A DNA stretch of 64,000 nt from contig JBCCGK010000026.1 of NCBI GenBank assembly GCA_039029315.1, forward strand, positions 1 through 64,000. The letters are read 5' to 3'. This stretch comes from JBCCCJ01 sp039029315 (GTDB lineage Bacteria; Bacteroidota; Bacteroidia; J057). The notes beneath the pieces were generated by a model. That model saw only the letters and a program-made list of their open reading frames with translations. It had not been told where the DNA came from and made no database searches. Below are positions 9,431-18,362 of the stretch, in pieces; within the stretch, counting starts at the first letter, position 1, and each line of letters starts with the position of its first letter. The translations under genes were made by a program, and so were the position numbers.

Positions 9431-10312
9431 TCAATTCACTTGTCGCGTAGGCATTCTTCGGTCTACCTTTTTGACCATCCCGGACAATGCTCTCCCAGGT
9501 CCAGACTCCACAAATTCCGTTGCTCCAGCAGCAATCATATTTTGCACGGTCTGTGTCCATCGGACAGAAGAGGTCAATTGACTCAACAAGTTGGCTTTGA
9601 TGTCATTCTTGTTGATATGAGGCTGTGCATCGACATTTTGGTACACAGGAATGCTTGCATCCTGAAAGACGGTCTTCTCTATTCCTTCTGCCAATTCTAA
9701 TCGGGCAGGCTCCATGAGTGGGGAATGAAAGGCTCCATTTACCGGAAGCTTAATCGCTCTTCTGGCCCCTCTTTCCTGAGCCAAAGCAATGGCCTGATCG
9801 ATCCCGGCAACTGTACCTGAGATGACCAACTGGCCTACAGTATTATAATTGGCAGGAATGACTGTTTCAGTCGTGATTTCTGCACAGAGGGCTTCCACCT
9901 CATCATCCTTCATCCCCAGGATGGCAGCCATGGTGCTTTCTTGCATGTCGCAGGCTTTCTGCATAGCATTTGCACGGATGGAGACCAATCGCAGACCATC
10001 TTCGAAGCTTAAGGCCCCTGCAGCTACCAAAGCTGAAAACTCGCCCAGTGAATGTCCTGCTGTCATGGCCGCTTCTTTGTCCAATCCATTGACAACAGCT
10101 GCTGCAACTGAATGAAGAAATATTGCAGGTTGCGTAACCGACGTTCGCTTGAGGTCCTCCTCACTTCCGTCAAACATGATCGACTGGATATTGAAGCCTA
10201 ATATTTCATTGGCTTGACTGAACAAGGCCTGTGCTTTTTCTGAGGCTTCGAACAATTCTTTCCCCATCCCTGGAGTTTGTGCTCCCTGACCGGGAAAAAC
10301 AAGTGCTAGCAT
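9431..10312 (-). CDS. fabD: Malonyl-CoA:ACP transacylase
   Basis: FabD moves the malonyl group from CoA to acyl carrier protein, supplying two-carbon units for fatty-acid synthesis in the cytoplasm. The 293-residue length is usual for the family. It shows the N-terminal VFPGQGAQ motif (5-12), the nucleophile elbow GHSLGE with Ser88, and the catalytic His196 in NGAFHS. A TATATTTG box 50 bases upstream on the minus strand is a good promoter candidate. It is transcribed alone. Confidence 0.97.
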   Translation of the reverse strand: MLALVFPGQGAQTPGMGKELFEASEKAQALFSQANEILGFNIQSIMFDGSEEDLKRTSVTQPAIFLHSVAAAVVNGLDKEAAMTAGHSLGEFSALVAAGALSFEDGLRLVSIRANAMQKACDMQESTMAAILGMKDDEVEALCAEITTETVIPANYNTVGQLVISGTVAGIDQAIALAQERGARRAIKLPVNGAFHSPLMEPARLELAEGIEKTVFQDASIPVYQNVDAQPHINKNDIKANLLSQLTSSVRWTQTVQNMIAAGATEFVESGPGRALSGMVKKVDRRMPTRQVN

Positions 10313-10362
10313 ATCGTGATCCTTTTTGGTGTTCGTTGATAGAAGTTTGTAGTTTCAGCCGG

Positions 10363-10370
10363 CAAATATA
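10363..10370 (-). promoter_or_regulatory. Probable -7 promoter box for fabD
   Basis: On the minus strand this reads TATATTTG, a full match to TAnnTTTG, 50 bases before the fabD start codon. No -33 TTG at the usual spacing was found. Confidence 0.4.
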
Positions 10371-10640
10371 AGTAAGTAGGGGGACACATGTATCCTTGAG
10401 TTTGGGAAATTGGGAGAAAATGATTGAACTGCTTTTATATCCCTAATACCTGCTCCCAAGCCTATCTGAATTTGTCCACATACCAAATCAATCGACCTAA
10501 AGAATAGTCAAATAATAAGAGCCCATTTTGCTAGATTTTTGAACTATTCCTTGACACGCGGACCAATATTCAACTGACTGATTGTCAATCTTTTTTTTCA
10601 ACATCTTGTTCACTGTCTACCATCCATTAGAAGAATCAAC
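10371..10640. other. Intergenic region between fabD and the SDR gene
   Basis: This AT-rich spacer separates divergent genes. Apart from the fabD promoter box just before it, I see no gene, repeat or RNA. Confidence 0.4.
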
Positions 10641-11399
10641 ATGAAAATAAGTCTTCAAGGTCAGGTCGTTCTGGTAACAGGAGGCGCACGAGGAATCGGC
10701 AAAGCAATTGTCGAACAATTCGCCCAAAGCCAGGCGACTGTGGCTATTCACTATCGATCATCGAGCAAGGCGGCTCAGGCATTGGCTACACAGATTGGCC
10801 AGGATTCCCATGCTTTTCAGGCGGACCTGGAAGATCCTTCATCTGCTGATGCTTTGGTGGATCTGGTCATTCAGCAATATGGTCGAATCGATGTATTGGT
10901 AAACAATGCTGGCATCTCTCCAGCCATTTCAGAATCGAGTGATCTGGAGAGTTGGCAACAGGCCTGGCAACAGACCTTCCAGGTGAATCTATTCTCAGCA
11001 GCCAGACTAACCGAAGGGGTCATCCCCTATTTCCGGCGGGCAGGTGGCGGCAGAATAGTTCATATTGCTTCACGTGCTGCCTTTCGGGGAGACACCCCCC
11101 AATATATGGCCTATGCAGCCTCGAAAGGAGGCATGGTCGCTTACAGTCGATCCATTGCCAGATATTATGGAAAGGAGCAGATCCATTCGTTTGTTGTAGC
11201 TCCAGGATTTACCCGAACCGATATGGCACAAGAATTTATGGACCGCTATGGCGAAGAGCATGCCATCAAAGATCTTGCCCTCAACCGATTGACGGAGCCG
11301 CAAGATGTAGCACCAACGGTGGTATTTTTGGCCAGTGGGATGATGGACCATGCCACTGGTTGCACCATAGATATCAATGCAGGGAGTTATGTGAGGTAG
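10641..11399 (+). CDS. SDR family oxidoreductase (FabG-like)
   Basis: A 252-residue short-chain dehydrogenase/reductase of classical type. It has the cofactor loop TGGARGIG (13-20), NNAG (88-91), and the catalytic Ser144, Tyr158 and Lys162 (YAASK). The C-terminal GCTIDINAG stretch is typical of FabG-type 3-oxoacyl-ACP reductases. Its distance from the true fab genes and the generic nature of the family mean the substrate cannot be assigned. It uses NAD(P)H in the cytoplasm. Confidence 0.9.
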   Translation: MKISLQGQVVLVTGGARGIGKAIVEQFAQSQATVAIHYRSSSKAAQALATQIGQDSHAFQADLEDPSSADALVDLVIQQYGRIDVLVNNAGISPAISESSDLESWQQAWQQTFQVNLFSAARLTEGVIPYFRRAGGGRIVHIASRAAFRGDTPQYMAYAASKGGMVAYSRSIARYYGKEQIHSFVVAPGFTRTDMAQEFMDRYGEEHAIKDLALNRLTEPQDVAPTVVFLASGMMDHATGCTIDINAGSYVR

Positions 11400-11568
11400 G
11401 GGAGAATTATTTCCCCCAAGCCTAAGTCAAAAATTGGTCGGGATTGATGGAATCTATCCTGTTTGACCGATAAATTTTCCAGGGTGTTTCAATAACAAAT
11501 CCGCTTCTGGTCCGTATAATGGGGTAACTTTTTCGTTCTGTTGCGTATTTTTTAACGAAAATTGCTAA

Positions 11569-11601
11569 CCGCCTGAAATTTCCATGTTTCAGGCGGTTTT
11601 T
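11569..11601 (+). terminator. Strong rho-independent terminator
   Basis: A perfect 10-bp stem (CCGCCTGAAA at 11569-11578, TTTCAGGCGG at 11587-11596) with an 8-base loop is followed by TTTTTG. It lies 170 bases after the SDR gene. The long gap suggests either a 3' untranslated region or a small unannotated transcript ending here. Confidence 0.85.
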
Positions 11602-11812
11602 GATTGGAGAAATATTTGAAGTTTCACGTAAGATTTCTATCTTCCTCGTCCGATTTGGGGACAATAATCCCATCGCATAACAAAACCAACCTGTTTTATC
11701 CGATTTTACGCAATATTTGCTCTATGTAAAGAAGCTTGTCAGAATGATTCTTTCTTCCCCTCAATCGGAAGTATATTTAATCAGTACCGACATCTAACCT
11801 TTATTTTTTGTT
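11602..11812. other. Intergenic region without clear genes
   Basis: Together with 11400-11568 this makes a gap of more than 400 bases between the SDR gene and the next open frame. Apart from the terminator, no gene or RNA could be recognised. Confidence 0.35.
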
Positions 11813-11950
11813 ATGCAGCTTGCCAAGGTTTCGACCTCCCTCGAATTAAGAGTTACCCAAGAGACGAGACGTCCTGTCAGCCTGAAAATGGCTATGTTAT
11901 TTGGGATAGTTCCGACAATATTATTGATCCTGTCTCATATTCAGGCCTAA
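11813..11950 (+). CDS. Possible 45-residue hydrophobic leader peptide
   Basis: A short open frame from ATG at 11813 to TAA at 11948. The first half is polar and basic, and the second half (MAMLFGIVPTILLILSHIQA) is a hydrophobic segment that ends like a signal peptide and then stops. The next gene frame begins 14 bases later with a similar first few codons (ATGCAGCT). It could be a decayed or truncated secreted protein, a small membrane peptide, or chance. No family is recognised. Confidence 0.25.
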   Translation: MQLAKVSTSLELRVTQETRRPVSLKMAMLFGIVPTILLILSHIQA

Positions 11951-12077
11951 GAGATCCTGATTCATGCAGCTAGTGTCCAGATTCGTTCTGGAAAACGAAT
12001 GGGATTTTCAACCGTATTTGCATTTGGCCGTTTGGTTAAAGAGATTTGTCAGGTTTCACCCAAATTGCCATTCAGGT

Positions 12078-12704
12078 ATGCATGTCATTCAAGGATTATC
12101 GCTGATGTTGTTGGGATTCTTTTTGAATTCTTTCTCTATTGCCTCTGCTCAACAGGTAAGTTCGACCGAACGTGCTGTCTATGGATTGATGGACGCAGGT
12201 TTTCTCTCCTCCTACAAAGATCATCGATCTGAGATTGAAGAACGCGTTGCAATCTTCAAATCCAAAAAGGACGACTTTTCAGTGGAAGATCTGATTCGCA
12301 TGAAAAGTGCATACAAACGAACGTCCGAAGCATTCGAAGATTTCATTTATGGAATTCGAAATGATTTATTGGACAAAAAGGTCCGAAAAAAAATCAAAAA
12401 AGACTCTGAAGGATATGTTACCCAACAGATGGAAAAATTAAATACCATCTATGTGGATTATTATCAAGGATGGTTCCAGCCCACTTACTCCTCGATCTCT
12501 GATCCCTCTTCTACAGTGGCCTCCAACCGCGGTTCAGGCAACATCACCATCCCCTCGGCTTTGATCGCGCCAGTGTCTCAGGCTACCATGAATGTCATTG
12601 AGTATCTTGATAAGAAAAACGAGAAAGATTTGGAGACTGTCAAAAAGGTTCTGGATCGAGAATGGGTAGACCCCCATCAATTCACACCCTGGGAAGAGAT
12701 TTAA
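12078..12704 (+). CDS. Small secreted protein, unknown function
   Basis: About 208 residues from the ATG at 12078 (MHVIQGLSLMLLGFFLN), which gives a clean signal peptide cut after IASAQ. The frame is open from 11964, but that would bury the signal sequence behind 38 residues. The mature part is helical and highly charged (KKVRKKIKKDSEG), predicted periplasmic or exported. No enzymatic motif or known family was recognised. Confidence 0.6.
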   Translation: MHVIQGLSLMLLGFFLNSFSIASAQQVSSTERAVYGLMDAGFLSSYKDHRSEIEERVAIFKSKKDDFSVEDLIRMKSAYKRTSEAFEDFIYGIRNDLLDKKVRKKIKKDSEGYVTQQMEKLNTIYVDYYQGWFQPTYSSISDPSSTVASNRGSGNITIPSALIAPVSQATMNVIEYLDKKNEKDLETVKKVLDREWVDPHQFTPWEEI

Positions 12705-13011
12705 TTCTACCCTTTATTCTCTCTGTTGAAGGTGAAAAATGAACAGTTCGCGAAATTGGGTTGTATTTAGATGTAAGATTATTCTATATTTGTAACAGAA
12801 ATTCGTTGAAGCCACTTTTTTTGTTTCACTCTGAAAAGCTTATATCAAGACATTATTCCTGAATATCCCATCTAATTTTTCTTTACTCCTCTCTTTAAAC
12901 CGCCAAATCATCACATCAGTGGTGTAACATTGGCAAGCTTTTATTAGAATTCTCATTCTCATTTTCCTGTTAAGGATTCCTTTTGTCTCAAAAAGGAGCC
13001 TTGTAGGTTTT
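12705..13011. other. Intergenic region upstream of the SdrD_B protein
   Basis: AT-rich and without open frames of note. A promoter for the next gene lies at its end (13012-13039). Confidence 0.35.
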
Positions 13012-13039
13012 TTGTTAAATCTACGTCCATTTACTTTTG
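13012..13039 (+). promoter_or_regulatory. Bacteroidota-type promoter
   Basis: TTG at 13012-13014, a 17-base spacer and TACTTTTG at 13032-13039 match the -33/-7 promoter pattern of Bacteroidota. It lies 24 bases before the start codon of the large surface protein. Confidence 0.5.
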
Positions 13040-13062
13040 TTTCATCAATGAATACCTATTGA

Positions 13063-16026
13063 ATGAATCGTTTGATATTTTACTCTCGCCTGCTTTTTCT
13101 ATCCAAAACTTTGACCTCTAAATCTTCTCTTCTTTTTCGCTGCCTACTGAGCGTTGGATTTGCTAGCTTATTTTCCTTTCCTTCTACGGCTTCAGCCCAG
13201 TATTGCTATTACAATCCCTGTACAGGATACCGATATGGTGTATATGTGGAATTGGAAAATGCGACTGACAACCTCGATGGGACTGCTACTTTGTGTTTCA
13301 AGGTTCGTAACTGGAACAGAAGTAGCATGAACTATGTTGCCTTTGAAATGCCATCTGGCGAGTCAGCAACTACCCCCGCTAATGGAACGACCTATTCAAA
13401 TAATAAGTCTTATACTGTCTACAACACAAGTAGTTATCCTTATCACTCTATCAAATTTGTAACCCAGGGATGGGGAATCAGAAATGGGTATAGTGATACT
13501 TTTTGTTATACCATGGATGCTGATGAAGCATTCAGCATGGATAACATCTGGGTAGCTGCCAAAGTTGGCTACTATACAAAATATGTAAATATTGACATTT
13601 CTGAATGTCTGGAAGCAGCACTTGGCAACCGTGTCTGGAAAGACGACAACAAAAACGGCCTGCAAGATTCTGGTGAGCCCGGAGTAGGAGGAGTAACTGT
13701 CAAACTGTATGAGTGCGATGGAACCTTTGTTAAGCAAAAAACTACCAGCTACAGCGGATGGTATCGGTTCAGAAACCTGCCTCCTGGAAAAGAATACTAT
13801 GTTGAATTCTCAGATATTCCTGACAACTATGTCTTCACCCAGCAAGATCAGGGCACAGAAGAGTGGAGAGACTCAGATGTAGATGCCAATGGCGTTACAG
13901 CTTGTGTTAGAACTGAGCCAAAGAAATACAACAGAAAAATTGATGCAGGGATCACCATGGGATGTGAGATCACTGATGGTGGCACGGTAGGTCCAGACCG
14001 ATTTGGTTGTGGCCCCTACGATCCAGATCCAATCTACAGTCAGACACTTCCTGACAATGGAGATGGCCAATTTGAGTATGTATGGTTGTACTCACTGGAC
14101 AAAAATCTTCCATTTGAAATGTGGGTTGAAGAGCCAAACTCCAATTCTCCAGACTATGATCCTCACTTTATCGACAAAACCTGCTGGTTGGTTCGCTGTG
14201 CAAGAAGAGTAGGATGTACTGATCCTGCTGATGTCGCTTACTCCAATGTTGTTGTAGCCAAAGTACGCACCTTCCCAGGTTCTGACTTCACTGTCCCAGG
14301 TGGTGTGTGTAATGCAACCCTAACTTCATTGGTAGGAGATCCTGTATTGGGCGAAGGCATCACTTATAGCTGGATTTTTGACCAAGGCGTACCAGGAACC
14401 GCTACTGGCGATACTGCTGATGTATACTGGAGTCTGCCAGGAACCTATGACATCACCTTGACTGTTGACCGAAATGGTTGCTCAACCACAACGACCAAGC
14501 AGATCACTATCGATGACTGTGGTGTTTGTGATAACGTAACTTCTGCTGGATCAATCGAAGGTGGAGATGTTGCTTGTATCGTGCCATTCGATCCTTCTCC
14601 AATTATGCACAAGAATGATCCCAAGAATGGAACAGGACCTCTGGAGTATCTATGGCTCATGACCAATGATCCAACAATTCCTCAGAACCAGTGGACCATG
14701 ATCGCCAACTCTAACAATCAAGACTATGATCCAGATCCAGTAACTGAAACCACATATTATATGAGATGTGTCAGAAGGGCTGGATGTGATAGCTACAGAG
14801 AGTCCAATGTCATCAAGGTAGAGATTGTAGAAAATGCAGAAAGCCTCTGTAAGCCTACAGATTGGGATGTAGATGAGTTCACCATCGAGCTGGATATCGT
14901 AGAAGGAACCACCACTGGTAAATACTACCTCTCTCCAGATGATCGCAAATTCATCACGTATACAGATGGAACAGCACTGATGGAAGGATTGATGATCCAC
15001 ACTGAGAACTCTAACCGACGATGGGTAGCTACCTTCTGGTTCGAAAACAAAACTGACTATGGTACATGGACTTCTGGCGGAGGAAGCTTCGAATCTGGAA
15101 ACCATGACGAGAATGCAACATTGTGGGATTACTATACCCTCGATCCTACACGATCAACTCTGGAAGGAAAGAACAAATTCAAAAACAAGAATTTGACACT
15201 CGCTCCATTCAGCGCCACTGATCCAATCCAAATGGGTGAAGGTGCCAATACTGAGAACCTCAATGACGGAGCCTTCGGTAAGTTCTCTTATACAGGAGAC
15301 TACACAGGAAACGGAACCATCAAACTCAGCTTTGAAGAGTGTACACAGATTTGTGCGCCAGATCCAATGGTTGTGCTAGAAGTATTCTTGCAAGGTTGCT
15401 ACAACCCAGCTACTGGTAAGATGGACTTGTTCCTCAACCAAAATGGAATGCTCCCACTCAACCAGCCATTCAATGTTGATCCTTACAACTATATGGGAAC
15501 AGAGTCTGTTACAGTTATGCCAGATTCTATTGTAGACTGGGTATTGTGGAAAGTCATTGATTCTACTACCATGGATGTTCTCTCTGAAGGTGTTGGCCTA
15601 TTGGATAACACAGGTATGTTGAGAGACTTGGATGGTATGGCATTGCCAACGGTAACTGTACCAGCAGGAGTTTCCTTCTATGTATCGGCTACTGCTTTCG
15701 GGCACCTGGCAGCGATGTGTAGCAATCCTTGTAAAGTCAAAAGAACCGGTAAATTCAAATGTAATTTGAAAGGTGGCGGATATAGAATGAACAATCGTCC
15801 TGGCAATCCTATGTGTAACCTAGGAAACAAAAAAGGACTTTGGTGTGGAAACTCCGGTGGGGAAAAAGATGTGATCAACACTGTCGATATCCTCAAGTGC
15901 CTCCAGAATCTTTACACTCCTGGATACAAGATGGGAGACTGTAACAGAGATGGAATGATTGATTACAAAGATCGGGATTATATTACAACGAACCTGTGGA
16001 AATCTTCTCACACACCCCGTAAATAA
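13063..16026 (+). CDS. Large secreted protein with SdrD_B and PKD domains and a dockerin-like end
   Basis: A 987-residue exported protein. A signal peptide (about 1-46, ending STASAQ) is followed by a cysteine-containing beta domain. An SdrD B-like domain (about 189-290, GNRVWKDDNKNGLQDSGEPG) comes next, which usually binds calcium. After it comes a tandem arrangement: a Cys-rich module near 305-385, a PKD-like domain (about 400-485), then a second copy of the Cys-rich module (about 505-595). Both copies end in RCxRRxGC. The C-terminus has GDCNRDGMIDYKDRDYI, a dockerin-type calcium loop. There is no T9SS sorting domain on this protein; the gene 87 bases downstream has one. An extracellular structural or adhesive role is inferred. 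Confidence 0.85.
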   Translation: MNRLIFYSRLLFLSKTLTSKSSLLFRCLLSVGFASLFSFPSTASAQYCYYNPCTGYRYGVYVELENATDNLDGTATLCFKVRNWNRSSMNYVAFEMPSGESATTPANGTTYSNNKSYTVYNTSSYPYHSIKFVTQGWGIRNGYSDTFCYTMDADEAFSMDNIWVAAKVGYYTKYVNIDISECLEAALGNRVWKDDNKNGLQDSGEPGVGGVTVKLYECDGTFVKQKTTSYSGWYRFRNLPPGKEYYVEFSDIPDNYVFTQQDQGTEEWRDSDVDANGVTACVRTEPKKYNRKIDAGITMGCEITDGGTVGPDRFGCGPYDPDPIYSQTLPDNGDGQFEYVWLYSLDKNLPFEMWVEEPNSNSPDYDPHFIDKTCWLVRCARRVGCTDPADVAYSNVVVAKVRTFPGSDFTVPGGVCNATLTSLVGDPVLGEGITYSWIFDQGVPGTATGDTADVYWSLPGTYDITLTVDRNGCSTTTTKQITIDDCGVCDNVTSAGSIEGGDVACIVPFDPSPIMHKNDPKNGTGPLEYLWLMTNDPTIPQNQWTMIANSNNQDYDPDPVTETTYYMRCVRRAGCDSYRESNVIKVEIVENAESLCKPTDWDVDEFTIELDIVEGTTTGKYYLSPDDRKFITYTDGTALMEGLMIHTENSNRRWVATFWFENKTDYGTWTSGGGSFESGNHDENATLWDYYTLDPTRSTLEGKNKFKNKNLTLAPFSATDPIQMGEGANTENLNDGAFGKFSYTGDYTGNGTIKLSFEECTQICAPDPMVVLEVFLQGCYNPATGKMDLFLNQNGMLPLNQPFNVDPYNYMGTESVTVMPDSIVDWVLWKVIDSTTMDVLSEGVGLLDNTGMLRDLDGMALPTVTVPAGVSFYVSATAFGHLAAMCSNPCKVKRTGKFKCNLKGGGYRMNNRPGNPMCNLGNKKGLWCGNSGGEKDVINTVDILKCLQNLYTPGYKMGDCNRDGMIDYKDRDYITTNLWKSSHTPRK

Positions 16027-16113
16027 TCCATGAACTCCACAACAATTTGTATCTCGCAACCTCTGCTACTGACATTGTTGCATTTCAATTCACTCACTTT
16101 AAACTCAAGAACA

Positions 16114-17247
16114 ATGAAACGAGTTCTTTTGTATATCCTTCTCATTCTTACTGTGGCCGGCTTGCAGGCTCAACCACTAACCCTTGCCTATGAAGTCCTG
16201 CCTGCAGCACAAGGCGTTTCTATGGACACGATCAGTATTTCACTTCGGAACAATACTGGCAGTGCAATGGATCTGAGCGCGGTGAACTTCTCCCTCGCTA
16301 CGCAGTCTTCCTGTGCGACCCTCTCTGTTGACAATTCCAATTTCAACACCACATGGGGCAGCACAATGGAATTCTCCAGCAACCAGTCAATCTCTCTGGA
16401 CTACGAGTACATCATCTATGTGAATGGTGTCGCCAAGCCTTCTGGCATGATCAGTTATGACAATCGCTGGCAGCATGGAAACACCAATGCTGCTGATCCT
16501 AACCCAACCGCTGTCAGCCTTGCTGCTGGAACCAACGGAGTTGAGGTGATGCGAGTCCTGGTAGATCTTCAGGCGACTTGTAGCAATGAAGTATATCTCG
16601 AAAGCATCACTGAAAATCCTGCCAACGAGATCGCTGACATGGCCGGGAATCTGGTAGACTATGTCATTGAGCGTGTCGACGACGTACTTCCTGTTGAGTG
16701 GTTGGATTTCACCGCCTATCAAACTGGCGAATCCTCTGTTACTCTTGACTGGTCAACCTTGACTGAGAGCAACAACGCTTCTTTCGACATCGAAAAAAGT
16801 CTTGATGGCATCCTCTTCGAGCGAATCGGTTCTATCCAGGGACAAGGAACAACCAGCAATATTTCTACCTACTCTCATATCGATGAGAAGGTATATGAGC
16901 CAACCAACTTCTATCGAATCAAGCAGATTGACTTCAATGGAGACTTTTCTTACTCCAACATTCAGGAAGTAAGAATGGGTGCTGGCTTCTCCTATCACGT
17001 GGAGTTGTATCCTAACCCAGCCATTGAGGAAATCTCAATCAGTGCGACGGCGGACGGTATCAAAACCTTCGAAATGGAATTGGTAGATATGACAGGACGC
17101 ATCTTGCAGAGTCAGAATCAACTCGAGTTGGGCGGATCTCAGGTAGCAAAAGTGAACATTTCCACTTATACACCTGGCATCTACATGATCCGACTACGTG
17201 AACAAAACGATGAATCATTTTATACTCAAACTTTTATTAAAAAGTAG
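16114..17247 (+). CDS. Secreted protein with T9SS C-terminal sorting domain
   Basis: 377 residues from ATG 16114, giving signal peptide MKRVLLYILLILTVAGLQAQ; the longer frame from 16030 would precede this. An N-terminal beta domain (about 20-185) leads into a VEWLDFTAYQTGESSVTLDW stretch typical of the module before T9SS sorting domains. The end is a type A C-terminal domain (YPNPAIEEISI, GIYMIRL, FIKK). It follows the SdrD_B protein in the same direction, so the pair is probably one operon making surface proteins. Confidence 0.85.
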   Translation: MKRVLLYILLILTVAGLQAQPLTLAYEVLPAAQGVSMDTISISLRNNTGSAMDLSAVNFSLATQSSCATLSVDNSNFNTTWGSTMEFSSNQSISLDYEYIIYVNGVAKPSGMISYDNRWQHGNTNAADPNPTAVSLAAGTNGVEVMRVLVDLQATCSNEVYLESITENPANEIADMAGNLVDYVIERVDDVLPVEWLDFTAYQTGESSVTLDWSTLTESNNASFDIEKSLDGILFERIGSIQGQGTTSNISTYSHIDEKVYEPTNFYRIKQIDFNGDFSYSNIQEVRMGAGFSYHVELYPNPAIEEISISATADGIKTFEMELVDMTGRILQSQNQLELGGSQVAKVNISTYTPGIYMIRLREQNDESFYTQTFIKK

Positions 17248-17298
17248 GCATAGAAACAAATGAGCTTCAACCAGCGGTAACGCCGCTTGGCAACGGAT

Positions 17299-17330
17299 CC
17301 GGGGAAGATTTCTTCCCCGGGTTATTTTTT
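17299..17330 (+). terminator. Rho-independent terminator
   Basis: CCGGGGAA at 17299-17306 and TTCCCCGG at 17313-17320 form a GC-rich stem (extendable through the loop) followed by GTTATTTTTTTAT. It closes the surface-protein operon ending at 17247. Confidence 0.85.
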
Positions 17331-17353
17331 TATCACCTTATCGAATTTGCCGC

Positions 17354-17361
17354 TATCTTTG
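17354..17361 (+). promoter_or_regulatory. Bacteroidota -7 promoter box for the ArsC-like gene
   Basis: TATCTTTG matches TAnnTTTG exactly and lies 36 bases before the ATG at 17398. It sits after the preceding terminator, which supports the downstream start. Confidence 0.5.
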
Positions 17362-17397
17362 CCAGCCAAACAACAATCATTGATCGTGTGTTCTCCT

Positions 17398-17754
17398 ATG
17401 ACTAGACTTTTTCACCTCGCCAATTGCACAACTTGCCAAGCCATCATCAAACAATGGCAGCCAGGTCCTGAGATTGAGATGCAAGACATCAAAACAGAAC
17501 CCATGACTGAAGAGCAAATAGATGAAATGGCCAGACTCGCAGGCTCATATGAAGCGATTTTCAGTCGAAGAGCCATGAAATACAGGGCCTGGGGACTCAA
17601 TAGTATGGAGTTGACAGAGGCAGACTATCGATCATATATTCTGAAGGAATATACCTTCCTCAAGCGGCCTGTTCTGGTGTTAGAAGACAAGATCTTTGTT
17701 GGCAATACCAAGAAAGTAGTTGCAGCAGCCAAAGAAGCCTTACTGAATCGCTAA
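17398..17754 (+). CDS. ArsC/Spx-like glutaredoxin-fold protein
   Basis: 118 residues from ATG 17398 (the frame is open from 17287, but a promoter box lies in between). It has the thioredoxin-like start MTRLFHLANCTTCQ with a CxxC pair, followed by the helix-strand pattern and the KRPVLVLEDKIFVG strand of the arsenate reductase/Spx family. Many members in Bacteroidota have no known arsenate activity, and no ars genes are nearby. A cytoplasmic thiol redox role is inferred. Confidence 0.8.
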   Translation: MTRLFHLANCTTCQAIIKQWQPGPEIEMQDIKTEPMTEEQIDEMARLAGSYEAIFSRRAMKYRAWGLNSMELTEADYRSYILKEYTFLKRPVLVLEDKIFVGNTKKVVAAAKEALLNR

Positions 17755-17775
17755 GCGTTGCACCTAGCTGCTCCC

Positions 17776-18246
17776 CTACTCTTGCCGTTTGTAGTGTACA
17801 AATTCGAACTGAGGATGGTCCCGTTGCTCGACTATCATCCAATTCTGTGGATCAAATTCCGGGAAATAGGCAATTCCTTCATAGTCTCCCTTGATGTAGG
17901 ATAGATACATCTCATCAGCCAGTGGCAATGCCTGTGCATAAATACTTGCACCACCTGCAACAAATATGGTTCGATCCAGGGTTTTGGCACTTTCCAGTGC
18001 TTGTTCCAGGCTTGAGTACACCTGATATCCTGGCCCATCTGGATACCCTCTGCTGATCACAAGGTTCTTGCTACTCAACAGATCTTTTCCAAAAATCTCA
18101 TAGCTTTTTCTCCCCATTATCACCGTTTGATTCTGAACAAAAGCCAGATATTGCTGGTATTCCTCAGGCACATTCCAGGGCATCCCATCCTGGGTCCCAA
18201 TTACTCTGTCTCTCGACATGGCCGAAATAAGAATCATTCTCTCCAT
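17776..18246 (-). CDS. folA: Dihydrofolate reductase
   Basis: DHFR reduces dihydrofolate to tetrahydrofolate with NADPH. It is 156 residues, the normal bacterial length. Signatures include ILISAMSRDRVIG with GMPWNVPEE, the IMGRKSYE nucleotide-binding stretch, and the FVAGGASIYAQAL motif. The start at Met1 or Met4 is not decided. It is usually paired with thyA, but here it stands between an ArsC-like gene and a divergent zinc peptidase. Confidence 0.96.
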   Translation of the reverse strand: MERMILISAMSRDRVIGTQDGMPWNVPEEYQQYLAFVQNQTVIMGRKSYEIFGKDLLSSKNLVISRGYPDGPGYQVYSSLEQALESAKTLDRTIFVAGGASIYAQALPLADEMYLSYIKGDYEGIAYFPEFDPQNWMIVEQRDHPQFEFVHYKRQE

Positions 18247-18292
18247 ATCGAAAGGTACAAGAATTGCGATTATTCCGAAAAAAATGTATTGT

Positions 18293-18300
18293 TACCTTTG
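18293..18300 (+). promoter_or_regulatory. Bacteroidota -7 promoter box for the ypfJ-like gene
   Basis: TACCTTTG matches TAnnTTTG, 62 bases before the gene start. It lies between the divergent folA and peptidase genes. Confidence 0.45.
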
Positions 18301-18362
18301 TAAAAAAAAGCGTCCAATCATTGATTATTCTTATTTCTCATCTACGAATCTAACATCCAATT

